Assembly (NCBI RefSeq): GCF_029960785.1
Contig: NZ_JASBQE010000003.1
Coordinates: forward strand, 248,001-312,000
Source: Polyangium sp. 15x6
Lineage (GTDB): Bacteria; Myxococcota_A; Polyangia; Polyangiales; Polyangiaceae
Reading direction: 5' to 3'
DNA: 64,000 nt
Part shown: positions 1 to 9,644 of the stretch, in pieces
Layout: every line of letters starts with the position of its first letter
How positions within the stretch are numbered: position 1 is the stretch's first letter
Program-made: the position numbers and the translations under genes
The notes under the pieces: model-generated
Seen by the model: only the letters and a program-made list of their open reading frames with translations
What the model was told of the DNA's origin: nothing
The model's database searches: none

Positions 1-1218
1 CGCGTCGCAGACCTTCTTCGCGTCGCCGCCGCGCACGCGCACGACGAACTCGTTGAAGGTCGGAGCGCGGTACGGCAGCGCGTAGCCTTCGAGGCCCGCG
101 ATCGCCTGCTTCAGGTACTCGGCCTTGGCGAGGCACTGACGCGCGGCCTCCACGAAACCCTTCTTGCCGAGCATGCACATCTTGATGGTCATCGCGGTCG
201 CGCAGAGGCCGCTGTTCGTGCAGATGTTGCTCGTGGCCCGCTCGCGGCGGATGTGCTGCTCGCGCGTGGCCAGCGTGAGCACGTAGCCGCGGTTGCCCGC
301 TTTATCGACGGTCTCGCCGACGATGCGGCCGGGGATCTGCTGGAGGTATTTGCGGTCGTCGCGGCACGCGAAGAGCCCGACGCCGGGGCCGCCGAACTGC
401 GGCGGGAGGCCGAGCGGCTGGCCCTCGCCCACGGCGATGTCTGCGCCGAGCGCGCCGGGCGACTCGAGGAGCGCGAGCGCATACGGATCTTGCGTCGCCG
501 TGATCACGAGCGCGCCCTTGTCGTGCGCGGCCTGGGCCACCTTCCGGAGATCGCAGACCGAGCCGTAGAAGTTCGGATACCCGACGACGACACACGCGGT
601 CTCGGGCGTGATCGCGGCCGCGAGCGCGTCCACGTCCGCGGCGCCGTTCGCGGCGAGAGGCACCGTCGTGAGCGAGGCCTTGCCCGTTCCGAGGCTACGC
701 ACGTGCGTCTCGATCGTCTCCAGGTACTCGGGGTGGATGCCCGCGGAGATGACCGTGTGCTCGCGCCCGACGAGCCTGCGCGCCATGAGCACGGCCTCGG
801 CGGTCGCGCTCGCGCCGTCGTACATCGACGCGTTCGCGAGCGGCAGGCCGAAGATCTCGCTGACGATCGTCTGGAACTCGAAGATGACCTGCAGCGTGCC
901 CTGCGCGACCTCGGGCTGGTACGGCGTGTACGCCGTGTAGAACTCGCTGCGCAGGATGAGCTGATCGGCGGCGGGCGGGAAATGATGCTCGTACGCGCCG
1001 GCGCCGAGGAACGAGAGCATGCCGGCCGCGCGGTTCTTGCGGGCGAGCTCTTCGAGGTGGCGCATGAGCGACGGCTCGTCGACCGGCGCGGGCAGGTCGA
1101 GCGGGCGATCGTAGCGGGCGCGTGCGGGGATCGATTCGTAGAGCGCCTCGAGCGACGGCAGGCCGACGGCCTCCAGCATCGAAGCGATCTCCTCGGGCGT
1201 ATGAGGGAGGTATCGCAT
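1..1218 (-). CDS. gcvPA: Glycine dehydrogenase (decarboxylating) subunit 1, 3' end cut by window
   Basis: This is the N-terminal half of a two-subunit glycine dehydrogenase (P-protein), the PLP enzyme that decarboxylates glycine and passes the aminomethyl group to lipoylated GcvH. The start ATG at 1218 opens with MRYLPHTPEEIASMLEAVG, a typical GcvPA beginning, and 406 codons are read before the window edge. The family is usually about 440-450 residues, so only the C-terminus is missing. Segments such as GVGLFACRDDRKYLQQIPGR and the run around SNICTNSGLCA match GcvPA. The PLP lysine lies on the other subunit, GcvPB, which should be the next gene outside the window. It follows gcvT and gcvH on the same strand, about 35 bases after gcvH, as a glycine-cleavage operon. 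Confidence 0.93.
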   Translation of the reverse strand, partial: MRYLPHTPEEIASMLEAVGLPSLEALYESIPARARYDRPLDLPAPVDEPSLMRHLEELARKNRAAGMLSFLGAGAYEHHFPPAADQLILRSEFYTAYTPYQPEVAQGTLQVIFEFQTIVSEIFGLPLANASMYDGASATAEAVLMARRLVGREHTVISAGIHPEYLETIETHVRSLGTGKASLTTVPLAANGAADVDALAAAITPETACVVVGYPNFYGSVCDLRKVAQAAHDKGALVITATQDPYALALLESPGALGADIAVGEGQPLGLPPQFGGPGVGLFACRDDRKYLQQIPGRIVGETVDKAGNRGYVLTLATREQHIRRERATSNICTNSGLCATAMTIKMCMLGKKGFVEAARQCLAKAEYLKQAIAGLEGYALPYRAPTFNEFVVRVRGGDAKKVCDA

Positions 1219-1253
1219 GGGTGTGGAGAGAGATGAGGAGGCCGCGGCCCGTC

Positions 1254-1658
1254 TCAGTGGCCGGCGGTCTTCTTCAGCAGCTCAGTATAGGCAGTGACGT
1301 CGAGCAGGCCATCAAGCTCGCTCCGATCGGAAGGCTCCACGGCGATCATCCAGGCGCGGTCGTAACAGTCATCGTTTACCAGCTCCGGCCTGGTCTCCAG
1401 GGCTGTGTTGACCTCGACGACCTTCCCGCTCAACGGTGCGAAGAGGTCGCTCAGCGTCTTGACGCTCTCGATCGTCCCGAAGGCCTTGCCCCGGGTGATC
1501 GTCTCGCCGGGCTTCACGTCGAGGTTCACGAGCGTGATGTCACCGAGCTGATCTATGGCGTAGGCCGTGATGCCCACGCGCACGACGTTGCCATCCTCCT
1601 TCGCCCACTCGTGATCATTGGTGTACCGACGATCTGAACGAACATCATCGCTGCTCAT
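1254..1658 (-). CDS. gcvH: Glycine cleavage system H protein
   Basis: GcvH is the lipoyl carrier that shuttles the aminomethyl intermediate between the P, T and L proteins. The 134-residue product is the normal family length. The lipoylation site is clear: Lys67 in GTIESVKTLSD. The ATG at 1658 follows an AGGAGAG ribosome site about 10 bases upstream, in frame with the conserved RYTNDHEWAK start of the domain. It sits 44 bases after gcvT and is followed by gcvPA, so the three are almost certainly co-transcribed. No glycine riboswitch aptamer could be recognised upstream of the operon. Confidence 0.96.
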   Translation of the reverse strand: MSSDDVRSDRRYTNDHEWAKEDGNVVRVGITAYAIDQLGDITLVNLDVKPGETITRGKAFGTIESVKTLSDLFAPLSGKVVEVNTALETRPELVNDDCYDRAWMIAVEPSDRSELDGLLDVTAYTELLKKTAGH

Positions 1659-1702
1659 ACGAAGCCCTCTCTCCTGTCCCCTGCTACGACGACACGCTTT
1701 CG

Positions 1703-2818
1703 TTACGACGAACGCTTGTAAAACGGAGTCTTCGCCACGACGGCGCTCACCGAGCGGCCGCGGCAGTCGACCTCGAACGACGTGCCCACCTCGGCGAGCG
1801 ACGTGGGTAGGTAGCCGAGGCCGATGTTCTTGCCGACCGTGGGGCCGGGGCTGCCGCTCGTGCACACGCCGACCTTGATCCCCACCTTGTCGAGGAGCGG
1901 GTAGCCGTGTCGCGCGATGCCGCGACCGGTCATCTCGAAGCCGACGAGCTTGCGCGTCAGGCCCGCCGCCTTGATGCGCTCGAGCGCCGTGCGACCCACG
2001 AAGTCGCCCTTGCCGAGCTTGACGACCCAGCCGAGGCCGGCTTCGAGCGGGTTCGTCGTCTCGTCGATCTCGTTGCCGTACAGCGAGAGGCGCGCTTCGA
2101 GGCGGAGCGTGTCGCGCGCGCCGAGGCCGGCCGGCTCGAGGCCGAGCGGCCCGCCGAGCTTCACGAGGGCGCGCCAGAGCTGCGCCGCGCCGTCCGTGGG
2201 ACAGAAGATCTCGACGCCGTCCTCGCCCGTGTAACCCGTGCGCGCCACCGTGCACGGGACGTTCGCCAGCGCGGCGTCGCGGAAGTGGAAGGCCGGCAGC
2301 TCCGCGAGCGCAGGGCCGTCGCCGCCCGCCCGCGCGAGCAGCTCGAGGGCCTTCGGGCCCTGCAGCGCGATGAGCGCCGTGCGATCGGAGGCGTCGTCGA
2401 AGTCGCAGTGGTTCGCCGCGGCGGCCCGGAAATGCGCAGCCATCTTGTCGCGGTTCGAGGCGTTGCAGACGATGAGCCATTTGGTCTGCGACACGCGGTA
2501 GACGATGAGGTCGTCGAGGATCGTGCCCGCGTCGTTGCACGCGACGGTATAGAGCGCCTGCCCGTCCATGAGGCGCTTCGCGTCGTTCGTGATGAGGTAG
2601 TTGACCACGTCCGCCGCGTAGTCGCCCCAAAGGACGAGCTCGCCCATGTGGCAGACGTCGAAGATCCCCACGGCCGTGCGCACCGCGCGGTGCTCCTCCG
2701 TGACGCCCTTGTACTGCACGGGCATTTCCCAGCCCGCGAACGGCACGAGGCGGCCGCCGAGCGCGACGTGCTCGTCGTAAAGAGGGGTCCTGCGAAGCGG
2801 TACCTGGGGCTGATCCAT
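1703..2818 (-). CDS. gcvT: Glycine cleavage system T protein (aminomethyltransferase)
   Basis: GcvT releases ammonia from the aminomethyl-lipoyl GcvH arm and transfers the methylene group to tetrahydrofolate. The 371-residue protein starts MDQPQVPLRRTPLYDEHVALGG, and the segments FAGWEMPVQYKGV, GIFDVCHMGEL and GTILDDLIVYRV carry the folate-binding architecture of the family, including the conserved catalytic Asp. The frame is open 23 codons further upstream, but the ATG at 2818 starts exactly at the family's usual N-terminus and is preferred. It is the first gene of the gcvT-gcvH-gcvPA operon. Confidence 0.95.
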   Translation of the reverse strand: MDQPQVPLRRTPLYDEHVALGGRLVPFAGWEMPVQYKGVTEEHRAVRTAVGIFDVCHMGELVLWGDYAADVVNYLITNDAKRLMDGQALYTVACNDAGTILDDLIVYRVSQTKWLIVCNASNRDKMAAHFRAAAANHCDFDDASDRTALIALQGPKALELLARAGGDGPALAELPAFHFRDAALANVPCTVARTGYTGEDGVEIFCPTDGAAQLWRALVKLGGPLGLEPAGLGARDTLRLEARLSLYGNEIDETTNPLEAGLGWVVKLGKGDFVGRTALERIKAAGLTRKLVGFEMTGRGIARHGYPLLDKVGIKVGVCTSGSPGPTVGKNIGLGYLPTSLAEVGTSFEVDCRGRSVSAVVAKTPFYKRSS

Positions 2819-2944
2819 GGTCGACACCCCGCGCGATGTAGTCCGATTCGGGGTCAAAGTCGATGGTCGTCCGGTACGGTCCAGCACGGACGCACGATCG
2901 CAGCTTGCACGCTCGATGACGCGCCGCGCATCGGGCCGGAGAGC

Positions 2945-3463
2945 CTATTCGAGCTTGGTGGGATCGAGGGGTTGTCCCTGCGGCGTGAGGCCGAGCTCGC
3001 GCCACCGCTGCTCCTCGGTCAGGCCGTCCTTCGCGGGGGGGCGGGTCACGTCGCGCACGACGAGCTCGGTGTGATCGTCCCGCGTGAGGACCTCGATGCC
3101 GAGGACACGCGCGGGCGCGGGCGCGGACTTCGCGGTCGCGCCGTGGAAGATCGTCTTCGGCGGGACCGACTCGACGCGCTCGACGACGACGCGCTCTTTC
3201 ACGTAGGTCGCGACGTCCTCGGCGCGCAGGCTGCCCCGCGCGAAGAAGGCGTCGGGGAATTGCGCGGTGACCGTCATGGCGCGAGGTAGTTTGAGCCCAA
3301 ACGCATCGACCGTACCCTCGGCGAGCTCGCCGGGGGCGAGCTGATCGGGGCGCGGGGCCGGGGCCGCCGAGGGAGCGCCGGTGGGCGCGCGGCGTTCGTC
3401 CGTCCCGCGGCAAGCCGCGAGCAGCACGAGCGCCGCGGCGGCGCAGAGGAGCGCGCGTTTCAC
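2945..3463 (-). CDS. Small lipoprotein downstream of pilY1
   Basis: This is a predicted 172-residue lipoprotein of unknown function. The GTG start at 3463 overlaps the stop of pilY1 (GTGA), so the two are translationally coupled. The N-terminus VKRALLCAAAALVLLAAC is a lipoprotein signal with lipobox LAAC (Cys18), followed by an Ala/Pro-rich linker to about residue 45. The remainder is a single soluble domain of about 120 residues containing VVVERVESVPPKTIF, with a polar Lys/Glu-rich end. I do not recognise a named family. Its place at the end of the minor pilin operon suggests a role in pilus assembly or PilY1 folding; this is inference only. Confidence 0.75.
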   Translation of the reverse strand: MKRALLCAAAALVLLAACRGTDERRAPTGAPSAAPAPRPDQLAPGELAEGTVDAFGLKLPRAMTVTAQFPDAFFARGSLRAEDVATYVKERVVVERVESVPPKTIFHGATAKSAPAPARVLGIEVLTRDDHTELVVRDVTRPPAKDGLTEEQRWRELGLTPQGQPLDPTKLE

Positions 3464-6400
3464 TCGAGGACGAGGCCCCACGAGTCGATCCTCACCGAGG
3501 TGCGCGGCGGCGGCAGGCGCTTGGTCACGGTGTTCGTCTTCGAGTTCTCGCTCGACGTGCCGCCCTGGCCGGTCTGGAAGACGAGCTGGAACTCGCCCGC
3601 GGTCGAGTTGCTCACGGTCGACATCGTTCCGAACGCCGGGTCGCTGAAGTTCTCCTGCGCGTAACAGCTCGGCGTCTGCGTGACGGCCACGCCGAACACG
3701 ACCGTGCCGGGCGGCTGGTTCTCGAAGAAGCTCAACGTCTGCGGCGCGTTCACCGGATCCTGCACGTACCGCGGGCAAGGCCAGTCCGTCGGCGGCGTGG
3801 GACCGTTGGCACTGCAAGCATTCTTCCGGTAGTAGTCGACGCCCCACACGGCGCCGTAGCCGTCGGCGCACGCGTTGCCTTGCGGGCCGGTCGGCGTGAA
3901 CGTCGAGAAGTAGGCGATGCCGTTGAAGAGCGAGATCGGGCCGGTCACGCGGACGCCGTTCTCGAAGGGGATCACCCAGTTGCTCTTCGTGACGAACGCG
4001 CCCGAGCCGGTGAGCTCCTCGCGGATCGACCAGGCGCGCGTCTGCACGCCTGCGCTCGACGTGAACGTCTCCTGATCACCGGTCGAGAGGAGCACGACGG
4101 GGTTGCCGATCGGATCGACCGTGACGATCGGCGGCGTCTCGATGGGCTGGCGCGTCGCGGCCGTGTCGTTGCCGAACGAGTACGCGTCCCACGCGAGATC
4201 GACGGTCCACTTGTCGGGCTTCGGCGACGTGAGGTCGATGCGGTAGAGCGTGCCGTCCGCGTCGCCGACGTAGATGCGATCGGAGACCTGGCCAGGCTGC
4301 GCGGGATAGGGGACGGGGATGCCGGTGACGGGCGAGTCGAAGGAGTCTTCCTTCACCTTCGTCGAGGGCAACGCAGGGCCGTCGTCGGCCTTGCCGCGGA
4401 AGTTCATGAGGAGCTCGCCCGTGTCGAGGCGGACGATCGAGAGCGAGCGCGCCGCGCCCACCCTGCCGTTCGCGTCGTGCCAGCACCGCACCACGTCGCC
4501 GCTGACCTTGGGCTGGTACGCGTCGGACGACGAGACCTTCGTCGCCGACTTGAGGCGCGGGCAGCTCCCGTTCGTGAGCGTCGTCGTGCCGCCCGAGAGG
4601 ATCGCGACGGCGACCTCCTTCACGTCGTTGTTGCCGTCGTCGACGGCGATCGTGGCGATCGCAGGCTTGATCGTGGTGGCCCCGAAGAGCGGCTCGCCGT
4701 TCGTGTTCGTCGAGAGCTGCCAGAGGAACTTCGGCTCCGTCGGCTTCGTCACGTCGAGCGCGTAATAAAAACTGCCGCCAGGGCCGCCGGCCGCGACGAG
4801 CACGCTCCGCCACTGCGAGCCGGCCGCGCCGGCCTGCGCCTGCGCGCGCGTGCGCTGGAAGATCACGTCCTTCACGACGGGGCTTCCATCGAGCAGGAAC
4901 GCCTGCCGACCGTATGTGGGCAAAAGACCGGGGAGCACGTGCGGCGGGAGGAACGACCAGAGCTCGTTGTTCTCCAGCGTGTCGACGCGCTGCGTGTCGG
5001 CCGGGTCGTTCGACGCGACCTTGAAGGCGTGGAGCTGGCCGTCGGTCGTGGCCGCGAAGAGCACGAGCGGGCGCTTCTTGATCACGGGATCGGCGGCGAA
5101 CGCGGCGTACGACTCGTCGCGGAGGTACTCGTTCGGCGCGCCCATCGTGATGGGTGAGGCGTGGTAGATGCTGCCGAAGCTGTTGCCGTACCGCGACTGC
5201 GGCACGCCGGGCATGCCGACCTCCCAGCGGATCACCGTGTCGGCGCAGCTGCCCGCGCTCGCGCCCGAGCCGGCGATCACCTTGCACGCGTCGGGCACGG
5301 GGCTCGACGGGATGTCGAGCGCGGGCGGCGTCGCCGCGAGCGTCGACGCGAACGAAGCGCCGTCGAGCAGCCCCGTGCTCGCGCCGCCGTAGAGGCCGAG
5401 GCCGTCGTCCGTGGTGACGTCCGGGCGCAGCGAGCGTCGCGAGTGGATCTGCCCGTTCGCCTGCGGGCCGACGTGCGTGAAGAACTTGCGGCCGGGCGTG
5501 TTCGTGTTGAGGTTCGCCTCGAAGTCGTCGCCCTTGGCGGGCTCGATCGACGCGAGCACGGGCTTGAGGACGCCGGCCTGGTTCTCGCAGACGTACCGCT
5601 TGCGCTCGAGGTTGCCGGTCCAGAGCGAGCCGACGGGCGCGTCGAAGGACGTGACGAACTGGTAGCCGGCGGCCTGGGCGTTGCCCTGGCTCGTCGTGGC
5701 GCCGGCCGTGGAGAAGACGGGGATCGTGCGGCTCGTCGAGCCGGCCGAGACGACGGCGAGGACCTGATCGAGCGCGGTCTTGAGCGAAGGCAGGTCGTTC
5801 GCGAAGAACGCGCTCTTCGTGCCGCCCTCGTACGCGATGCGCGAGAGCGTGCAGCACGCCTTGAGCGTGCCCGTCGCGTTCGAGCAGAGGCCGCCGGGGC
5901 TCACGATGTCGTTCTGCGTGAGCGCGCTGCAGTCGGTGCCGCCCGCCTGCGACAAACCGAAGCCGATGGCGAAGGTCTTGATCGGGTTCGACAGCGTCGC
6001 GAGCTGGTGCGCGATCTCGTGCGGCCGCGCGTAGGGGCACTTGCCGTTGCCGGTCGCGCACGACTCGCGCAGGTCGAGGTTCGGCTCGCCGTCCGAGAGC
6101 AGGATGATGAACTGGTTGCGGCACTGGCCTGCGAAGTACGGATCGTTCTTCGGGCCGAAGGGTTTGCCCGTGGCCGGATCGTCCGAGCCGTCGTTGATCA
6201 GGTAGTCGCGCGCGTCGGCGAGGATGCCCGCGATCGGGGTCGCGCCGTAGGGCCGCATCGCGAGGAGCGAGGCCTGGATGCGATCGTTCGTCTGTTGCAC
6301 CTCGGCGATGGGCGCGTCGTGCACGCCGAAGCCGATGAGGCGGCCTTCCCACGGCGGCGCGGCGGGGTTTCGCGCGCCGACCTCGAACGGCTGGTTCGCG

Positions 6401-7104
6401 CAGTTCGGGGGGTTGCCGTCCGCGGGCGAACCGCCGGAGCTCCAGTTCGGGTAGTAGCTCCACATGCCCTTCGTGCCGTCGTTCGGCGTGGGCACGGAGC
6501 CGCTCGCGCCGGTGCCGGGATCGGGCAGCGTGTCGAACGTCATCAGGCCGAAACGGACGCGATCGCGGTACGTGTCGAGCAAGCCGTCGTTCGCCTGCTG
6601 GAAGCCCGGCGACGCGCAGGCCTGACTCGTGTTGTTCCACGCGTGCGTCTTCAGCGCGTTCGCGGGCCAGTCCCACCAGGCCGGGCCCATCGAGCCCGGG
6701 CCGTAGGCGCAGCCGTTCGACAGGATGCGGTGGAAGGGCAGGTAGTACTTGGCGTCGTAGGGCTCGGGGCCGTTTGGCAGGGTGAACTCGTTGAGGAACG
6801 AGGTCGACGATCGATCCTGCGCGAAGCACGAGAAGTTCTGGATCGTCCCCGTCAGCACCGTGACCAGCGTGGCCCAGCGGTTCAGCGGCGTGGCCGTGCC
6901 GGGGATACACGTCGCGCCGGCCTCCTCGGGGCGCTTGCCGTTCGCCATGTTCTCCATCGACCCCGAGGTGTCGATGACGAGCAGCACGTTCGGCAGCGGC
7001 GGGTTGATGTCGAGCTGCGCCTCGGCGATCGGCGCGAAGGACGCGATCGAGAGCAACGTTGCGGCGGCGATGGGAGAGGAGAGGACGCGGGTCAGGGTTC
7101 GCAT
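3460..7104 (-). CDS. pilY1: PilY1-like type IV pilus tip adhesin/assembly protein
   Basis: The product has 1,214 residues and is a PilY1 family protein, which primes type IV pilus assembly and acts as a tip adhesin or mechanosensor. The signal peptide ends near AEA (residue 28). A von Willebrand A domain follows at once with the MIDAS motif DTSGSM (Asp45, Ser47, Ser49). The C-terminal half is the PilY1 beta-propeller, with YVGDADGTLYRIDL at about residues 944-957 corresponding to the family signature. The ATG at 7104 has GGAGG just upstream. The frame stays open upstream but that extension is Ser/Pro/Arg-rich shadow sequence. It lies 10 bases after the PilX-like gene in an operon with four pilin-like genes, the usual genetic context. 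Confidence 0.92.
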   Translation of the reverse strand: MRTLTRVLSSPIAAATLLSIASFAPIAEAQLDINPPLPNVLLVIDTSGSMENMANGKRPEEAGATCIPGTATPLNRWATLVTVLTGTIQNFSCFAQDRSSTSFLNEFTLPNGPEPYDAKYYLPFHRILSNGCAYGPGSMGPAWWDWPANALKTHAWNNTSQACASPGFQQANDGLLDTYRDRVRFGLMTFDTLPDPGTGASGSVPTPNDGTKGMWSYYPNWSSGGSPADGNPPNCANQPFEVGARNPAAPPWEGRLIGFGVHDAPIAEVQQTNDRIQASLLAMRPYGATPIAGILADARDYLINDGSDDPATGKPFGPKNDPYFAGQCRNQFIILLSDGEPNLDLRESCATGNGKCPYARPHEIAHQLATLSNPIKTFAIGFGLSQAGGTDCSALTQNDIVSPGGLCSNATGTLKACCTLSRIAYEGGTKSAFFANDLPSLKTALDQVLAVVSAGSTSRTIPVFSTAGATTSQGNAQAAGYQFVTSFDAPVGSLWTGNLERKRYVCENQAGVLKPVLASIEPAKGDDFEANLNTNTPGRKFFTHVGPQANGQIHSRRSLRPDVTTDDGLGLYGGASTGLLDGASFASTLAATPPALDIPSSPVPDACKVIAGSGASAGSCADTVIRWEVGMPGVPQSRYGNSFGSIYHASPITMGAPNEYLRDESYAAFAADPVIKKRPLVLFAATTDGQLHAFKVASNDPADTQRVDTLENNELWSFLPPHVLPGLLPTYGRQAFLLDGSPVVKDVIFQRTRAQAQAGAAGSQWRSVLVAAGGPGGSFYYALDVTKPTEPKFLWQLSTNTNGEPLFGATTIKPAIATIAVDDGNNDVKEVAVAILSGGTTTLTNGSCPRLKSATKVSSSDAYQPKVSGDVVRCWHDANGRVGAARSLSIVRLDTGELLMNFRGKADDGPALPSTKVKEDSFDSPVTGIPVPYPAQPGQVSDRIYVGDADGTLYRIDLTSPKPDKWTVDLAWDAYSFGNDTAATRQPIETPPIVTVDPIGNPVVLLSTGDQETFTSSAGVQTRAWSIREELTGSGAFVTKSNWVIPFENGVRVTGPISLFNGIAYFSTFTPTGPQGNACADGYGAVWGVDYYRKNACSANGPTPPTDWPCPRYVQDPVNAPQTLSFFENQPPGTVVFGVAVTQTPSCYAQENFSDPAFGTMSTVSNSTAGEFQLVFQTGQGGTSSENSKTNTVTKRLPPPRTSVRIDSWGLVLE

Positions 7105-7114
7105 AAGTCCTCCG

Positions 7115-7771
7115 TCAAGGTCCGGAGATCGGTCCGACGACGAGCTCGGCGCGGAAGGTGGTGCTCGAGAGGGTGCTCGCGACTCCGCCGGGCGGCTCGA
7201 GCCGGATGCGGCCCGTTCCATGGAGCATGACGCTCATGAAGTGGACGTTCGCCGCGCCCGCGGAGGTGTAGTCGAAGCCCGCGATGGGGCGATCGATGCG
7301 GTAGAGATCGTTCATCTCGACGAGCAGATCGGCCGTCGCGTTGTCGATGCGGCCGAGCGTGCCGTGCTGCCCGGTCTGCGCGTCGTACGGCTGGAAGAGC
7401 GCGAAGCCGAGCTCCTTCTCGAGGTACGTCCGGCCGAACCGCGTGCAGTTCTGGTAGTACGGGTCGCCCGACATGCCGAGGCACTCGGTGGAGTTTTGCC
7501 GCGCGAGAAAGTCGATCTGCGCGCCGAGGTCGCGCGAGAGCTTCGCGGTGACGGCGTTCATCGCGCTCTCGCCGAAGTAACGGCTCTGCGTGGTGACGCG
7601 CGAGATGCCGCTCGTGCTCGTGGCGATGGTGCTCGCCTGCGCGGCGAAGAGCCCGATGCCCGTGAGCATCCCGATGACGAGCACGACCACGAAGACCGTG
7701 GCCCCGCGCTCGCCACGGCGCGCGCGACGGCGCGCGATCGCGCTCGGGCTCTTGCGGACGAGCTCGCTCAC
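7115..7771 (-). CDS. PilX-like minor pilin assembly protein
   Basis: This 218-residue protein has a positively charged N-terminus (RRRARRGERG) followed by a hydrophobic helix at about residues 23-45 (ATVFVVVLVIGMLTGIG) and a soluble C-terminal domain, the PilX layout. The conserved Glu5 of classical prepilins is not evident after the glycine, as I recall is common in PilX proteins. The GTG start at 7771 overlaps the stop of the PilW-like gene (GTGA) and is preceded by GGAGGT. It sits between pilW-like and pilY1 genes, the canonical position of pilX. Length and position support the assignment more than sequence similarity does. Confidence 0.8.
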   Translation of the reverse strand: MSELVRKSPSAIARRRARRGERGATVFVVVLVIGMLTGIGLFAAQASTIATSTSGISRVTTQSRYFGESAMNAVTAKLSRDLGAQIDFLARQNSTECLGMSGDPYYQNCTRFGRTYLEKELGFALFQPYDAQTGQHGTLGRIDNATADLLVEMNDLYRIDRPIAGFDYTSAGAANVHFMSVMLHGTGRIRLEPPGGVASTLSSTTFRAELVVGPISGP

Positions 7772-9033
7772 GACCCACCTCCCCGCGTGTTCACGAGCGC
7801 GAACTCGCGCTCGAGCGTGCGGACGCGCGCGAAACGATCCGCGCCCTTCGCGCTCCCCACGAGGAAGCGGAACGGGCGACCCGCGGGCGCCGGGATCTGC
7901 GTGGGGCGATCGGGCGCGCGGGAACGCGTGGAGAGACGAACCTGCACCGAGCGCACGGCCTCGGGCCGGCTGCCTTGCACGTCGGGCGGGCCCGCGATCG
8001 CGTAGACCTGCGCGTTCGGCACGGGATCGGTGATCGGGAAGCGCTCGAGGACCGGAGCATCCGGCTGCGAGGTGACGGTGAGCGCGGTGATGCCGAAGCG
8101 CAGCGCGACCGCGTACTCGGTGACGAGCTCCAGCGTGCCGGGGATCTCGCTGTCGTCGGGCGCGAGCTCGACGCGCACGAGCTCGGTGCGATCGACGTCG
8201 CCAGTGACGGGGTTCAGCGGCTGCACGTAATCGGCGAAGCTCGCGTCGGCCACGACGGACCGGAGCTCGTAACGGACGCGCGAGATCACGTGCACGGGAA
8301 AACCGCTTCCGAAGCCCTTGATCCCGCACGAGGGGCCCACGCCCTGCGAGGTCTGGATCGGCACGAGGGGCGTGTTCTCGATCGTGACCTGAATCGAGGT
8401 GATCGGCGTGCCCGTCGCGGCGAACCCCTGGATGCGGCCGTAGTAGTCGTGCGTCGGGCCCTCGATGTGCAGGATGCGGCCGACGCGGAAGAGCTCGGCG
8501 AGCCTCGATGCGACGTTGCCGTTCTGCGTGAGCGCCGTGAGGCGGCGGATCGCGCGGCTCTGCGGCTGGAGCACGATCGTCGTGGTGCTCGCGCCGGGCA
8601 GCGTCGTGCTCATGACGAAGTTCTCGCCGGAGTCGAGGTCGCCCGCGATCGTGATGCGCTCGTTGCGCAGGTCGTTGCCCGCGTTCTGCGGCAGATCGGG
8701 GCGGGTCTCGATGACCACGGGCGCGAGCCTGCGCATGCCGGCCGGCCAGTCGACGAGGTTCGGCTGGGCGCAGAGGCGACGATCCGTGAAGGGGTTTCGC
8801 GTGGTGTTGCGGCCGGCGTGCTCGAGGTCCGTGCCCAGGCGGCCGAGGCCCGTCGCCACGGCGACCTGCGCGTACGAGATGCGCGCTTCCTCCTGGAAGA
8901 TGCGCACCGCGTTCTTCGAGAGGAGCACGGCCGCGGCGGCGACGAGCGCGCCCGCGGTGATCGCGACGAGCAGCTCGACGAGCGTGAAGCCGCGCCGATC
9001 ACCATCGCGGAGGATGCGGTTCTTCGCGCGCAT
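7768..9033 (-). CDS. PilW-like minor pilin with prepilin leader
   Basis: This 421-residue minor pilin has a type III signal: the cleavage site RRG|FTLVELL places Gly at residue 15 and the conserved Glu at position 5 of the mature protein. The hydrophobic assembly helix runs to about residue 45. The large globular part is longer than in typical pseudopilins, as in PilW. The start ATG at 9033 overlaps the upstream stop by one base (TGATG) and its own stop overlaps the next start by GTGA, so translation of the operon is tightly coupled. PilD-type peptidase processing is expected. Confidence 0.86.
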   Translation of the reverse strand: MRAKNRILRDGDRRGFTLVELLVAITAGALVAAAAVLLSKNAVRIFQEEARISYAQVAVATGLGRLGTDLEHAGRNTTRNPFTDRRLCAQPNLVDWPAGMRRLAPVVIETRPDLPQNAGNDLRNERITIAGDLDSGENFVMSTTLPGASTTTIVLQPQSRAIRRLTALTQNGNVASRLAELFRVGRILHIEGPTHDYYGRIQGFAATGTPITSIQVTIENTPLVPIQTSQGVGPSCGIKGFGSGFPVHVISRVRYELRSVVADASFADYVQPLNPVTGDVDRTELVRVELAPDDSEIPGTLELVTEYAVALRFGITALTVTSQPDAPVLERFPITDPVPNAQVYAIAGPPDVQGSRPEAVRSVQVRLSTRSRAPDRPTQIPAPAGRPFRFLVGSAKGADRFARVRTLEREFALVNTRGGGS

Positions 9034-9644
9034 CAGTTCGAGGCCTCCTCCTGGCCGACCACGGTGGAGAGGTAATAGAAGCCGTACCGCGCGTCGTTTT
9101 CCTCGATGCTCGCCGGCGCGGTCGTGCGGCACTCCGTGATCGGCGCGAGGTCGCGGCGCCAGATCACGCGCACGAGCGCGCGGACCGCGATCGGGTGCGT
9201 CGCGCCGACCAGCGAGAGAGGCTTCTGCACGGCGCGCGCCATCTGCAGGTGCGTGCAGAAGACGCCGTTCGTCGTGGTGTCGGCGACGGTCACGTCGGCG
9301 CCGTGGATGTCGGCCACGGGCGAGCTCCAGCCGGGGACCTCGGGCGCGAGGATCCATTGCGCCGGGCCGGGCGGATTCACGGGATCGTACGTACCCGAAC
9401 CGACGAGCCAGCGCGTCTCGCCGATGTCCGAGATGCCGAGCGGATCGTTCCACTGGAGCGCGTCGGCCTTGAGGCGCTCGGCCCACGTGGACGCCACCTG
9501 CCGCGCGCCGTCGCCGATCCGCGCGTTCGAGTTGCCGATCAGCGCGACCTTCTGCAGCGCGAGCACGCCCGTCGCGCCGACCGCGAGGATCGCGAGGGCC
9601 ATCATCACCTCGATGACCGTGTAGCCACGCCGAGCCCGCTTCAT
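9033..9644 (-). CDS. PilV-like minor pilin with prepilin leader
   Basis: The 203-residue product carries a short prepilin leader, RRG|YTVIEVMMALAIL, with cleavage after Gly7 and Glu at position 5 of the mature form. The rest is a small globular pilin head containing few cysteines. The ATG at 9644 lies within the upstream stop (ATGA), indicating coupling to the preceding pilin gene. By position (second in a GspH/FimU-, PilV-, PilW-, PilX-, PilY1-like order) and length it corresponds to PilV. Confidence 0.85.
   Translation of the reverse strand: MKRARRGYTVIEVMMALAILAVGATGVLALQKVALIGNSNARIGDGARQVASTWAERLKADALQWNDPLGISDIGETRWLVGSGTYDPVNPPGPAQWILAPEVPGWSSPVADIHGADVTVADTTTNGVFCTHLQMARAVQKPLSLVGATHPIAVRALVRVIWRRDLAPITECRTTAPASIEENDARYGFYYLSTVVGQEEASN

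Noticed and set aside
253-1236. Plus-strand frame across the gcvPA region
   Set aside because: Shadow of gcvPA on the minus strand; no conserved motifs.
2819-2944. Glycine riboswitch before gcvT
   Set aside because: Looked for the conserved tandem aptamer core but found no matching segments; the leader is only 126 bases.
3880-7230. Long plus-strand frames opposite pilY1
   Set aside because: Arg/Glu-rich shadow frames without domains; pilY1 has clear VWA and propeller signatures.
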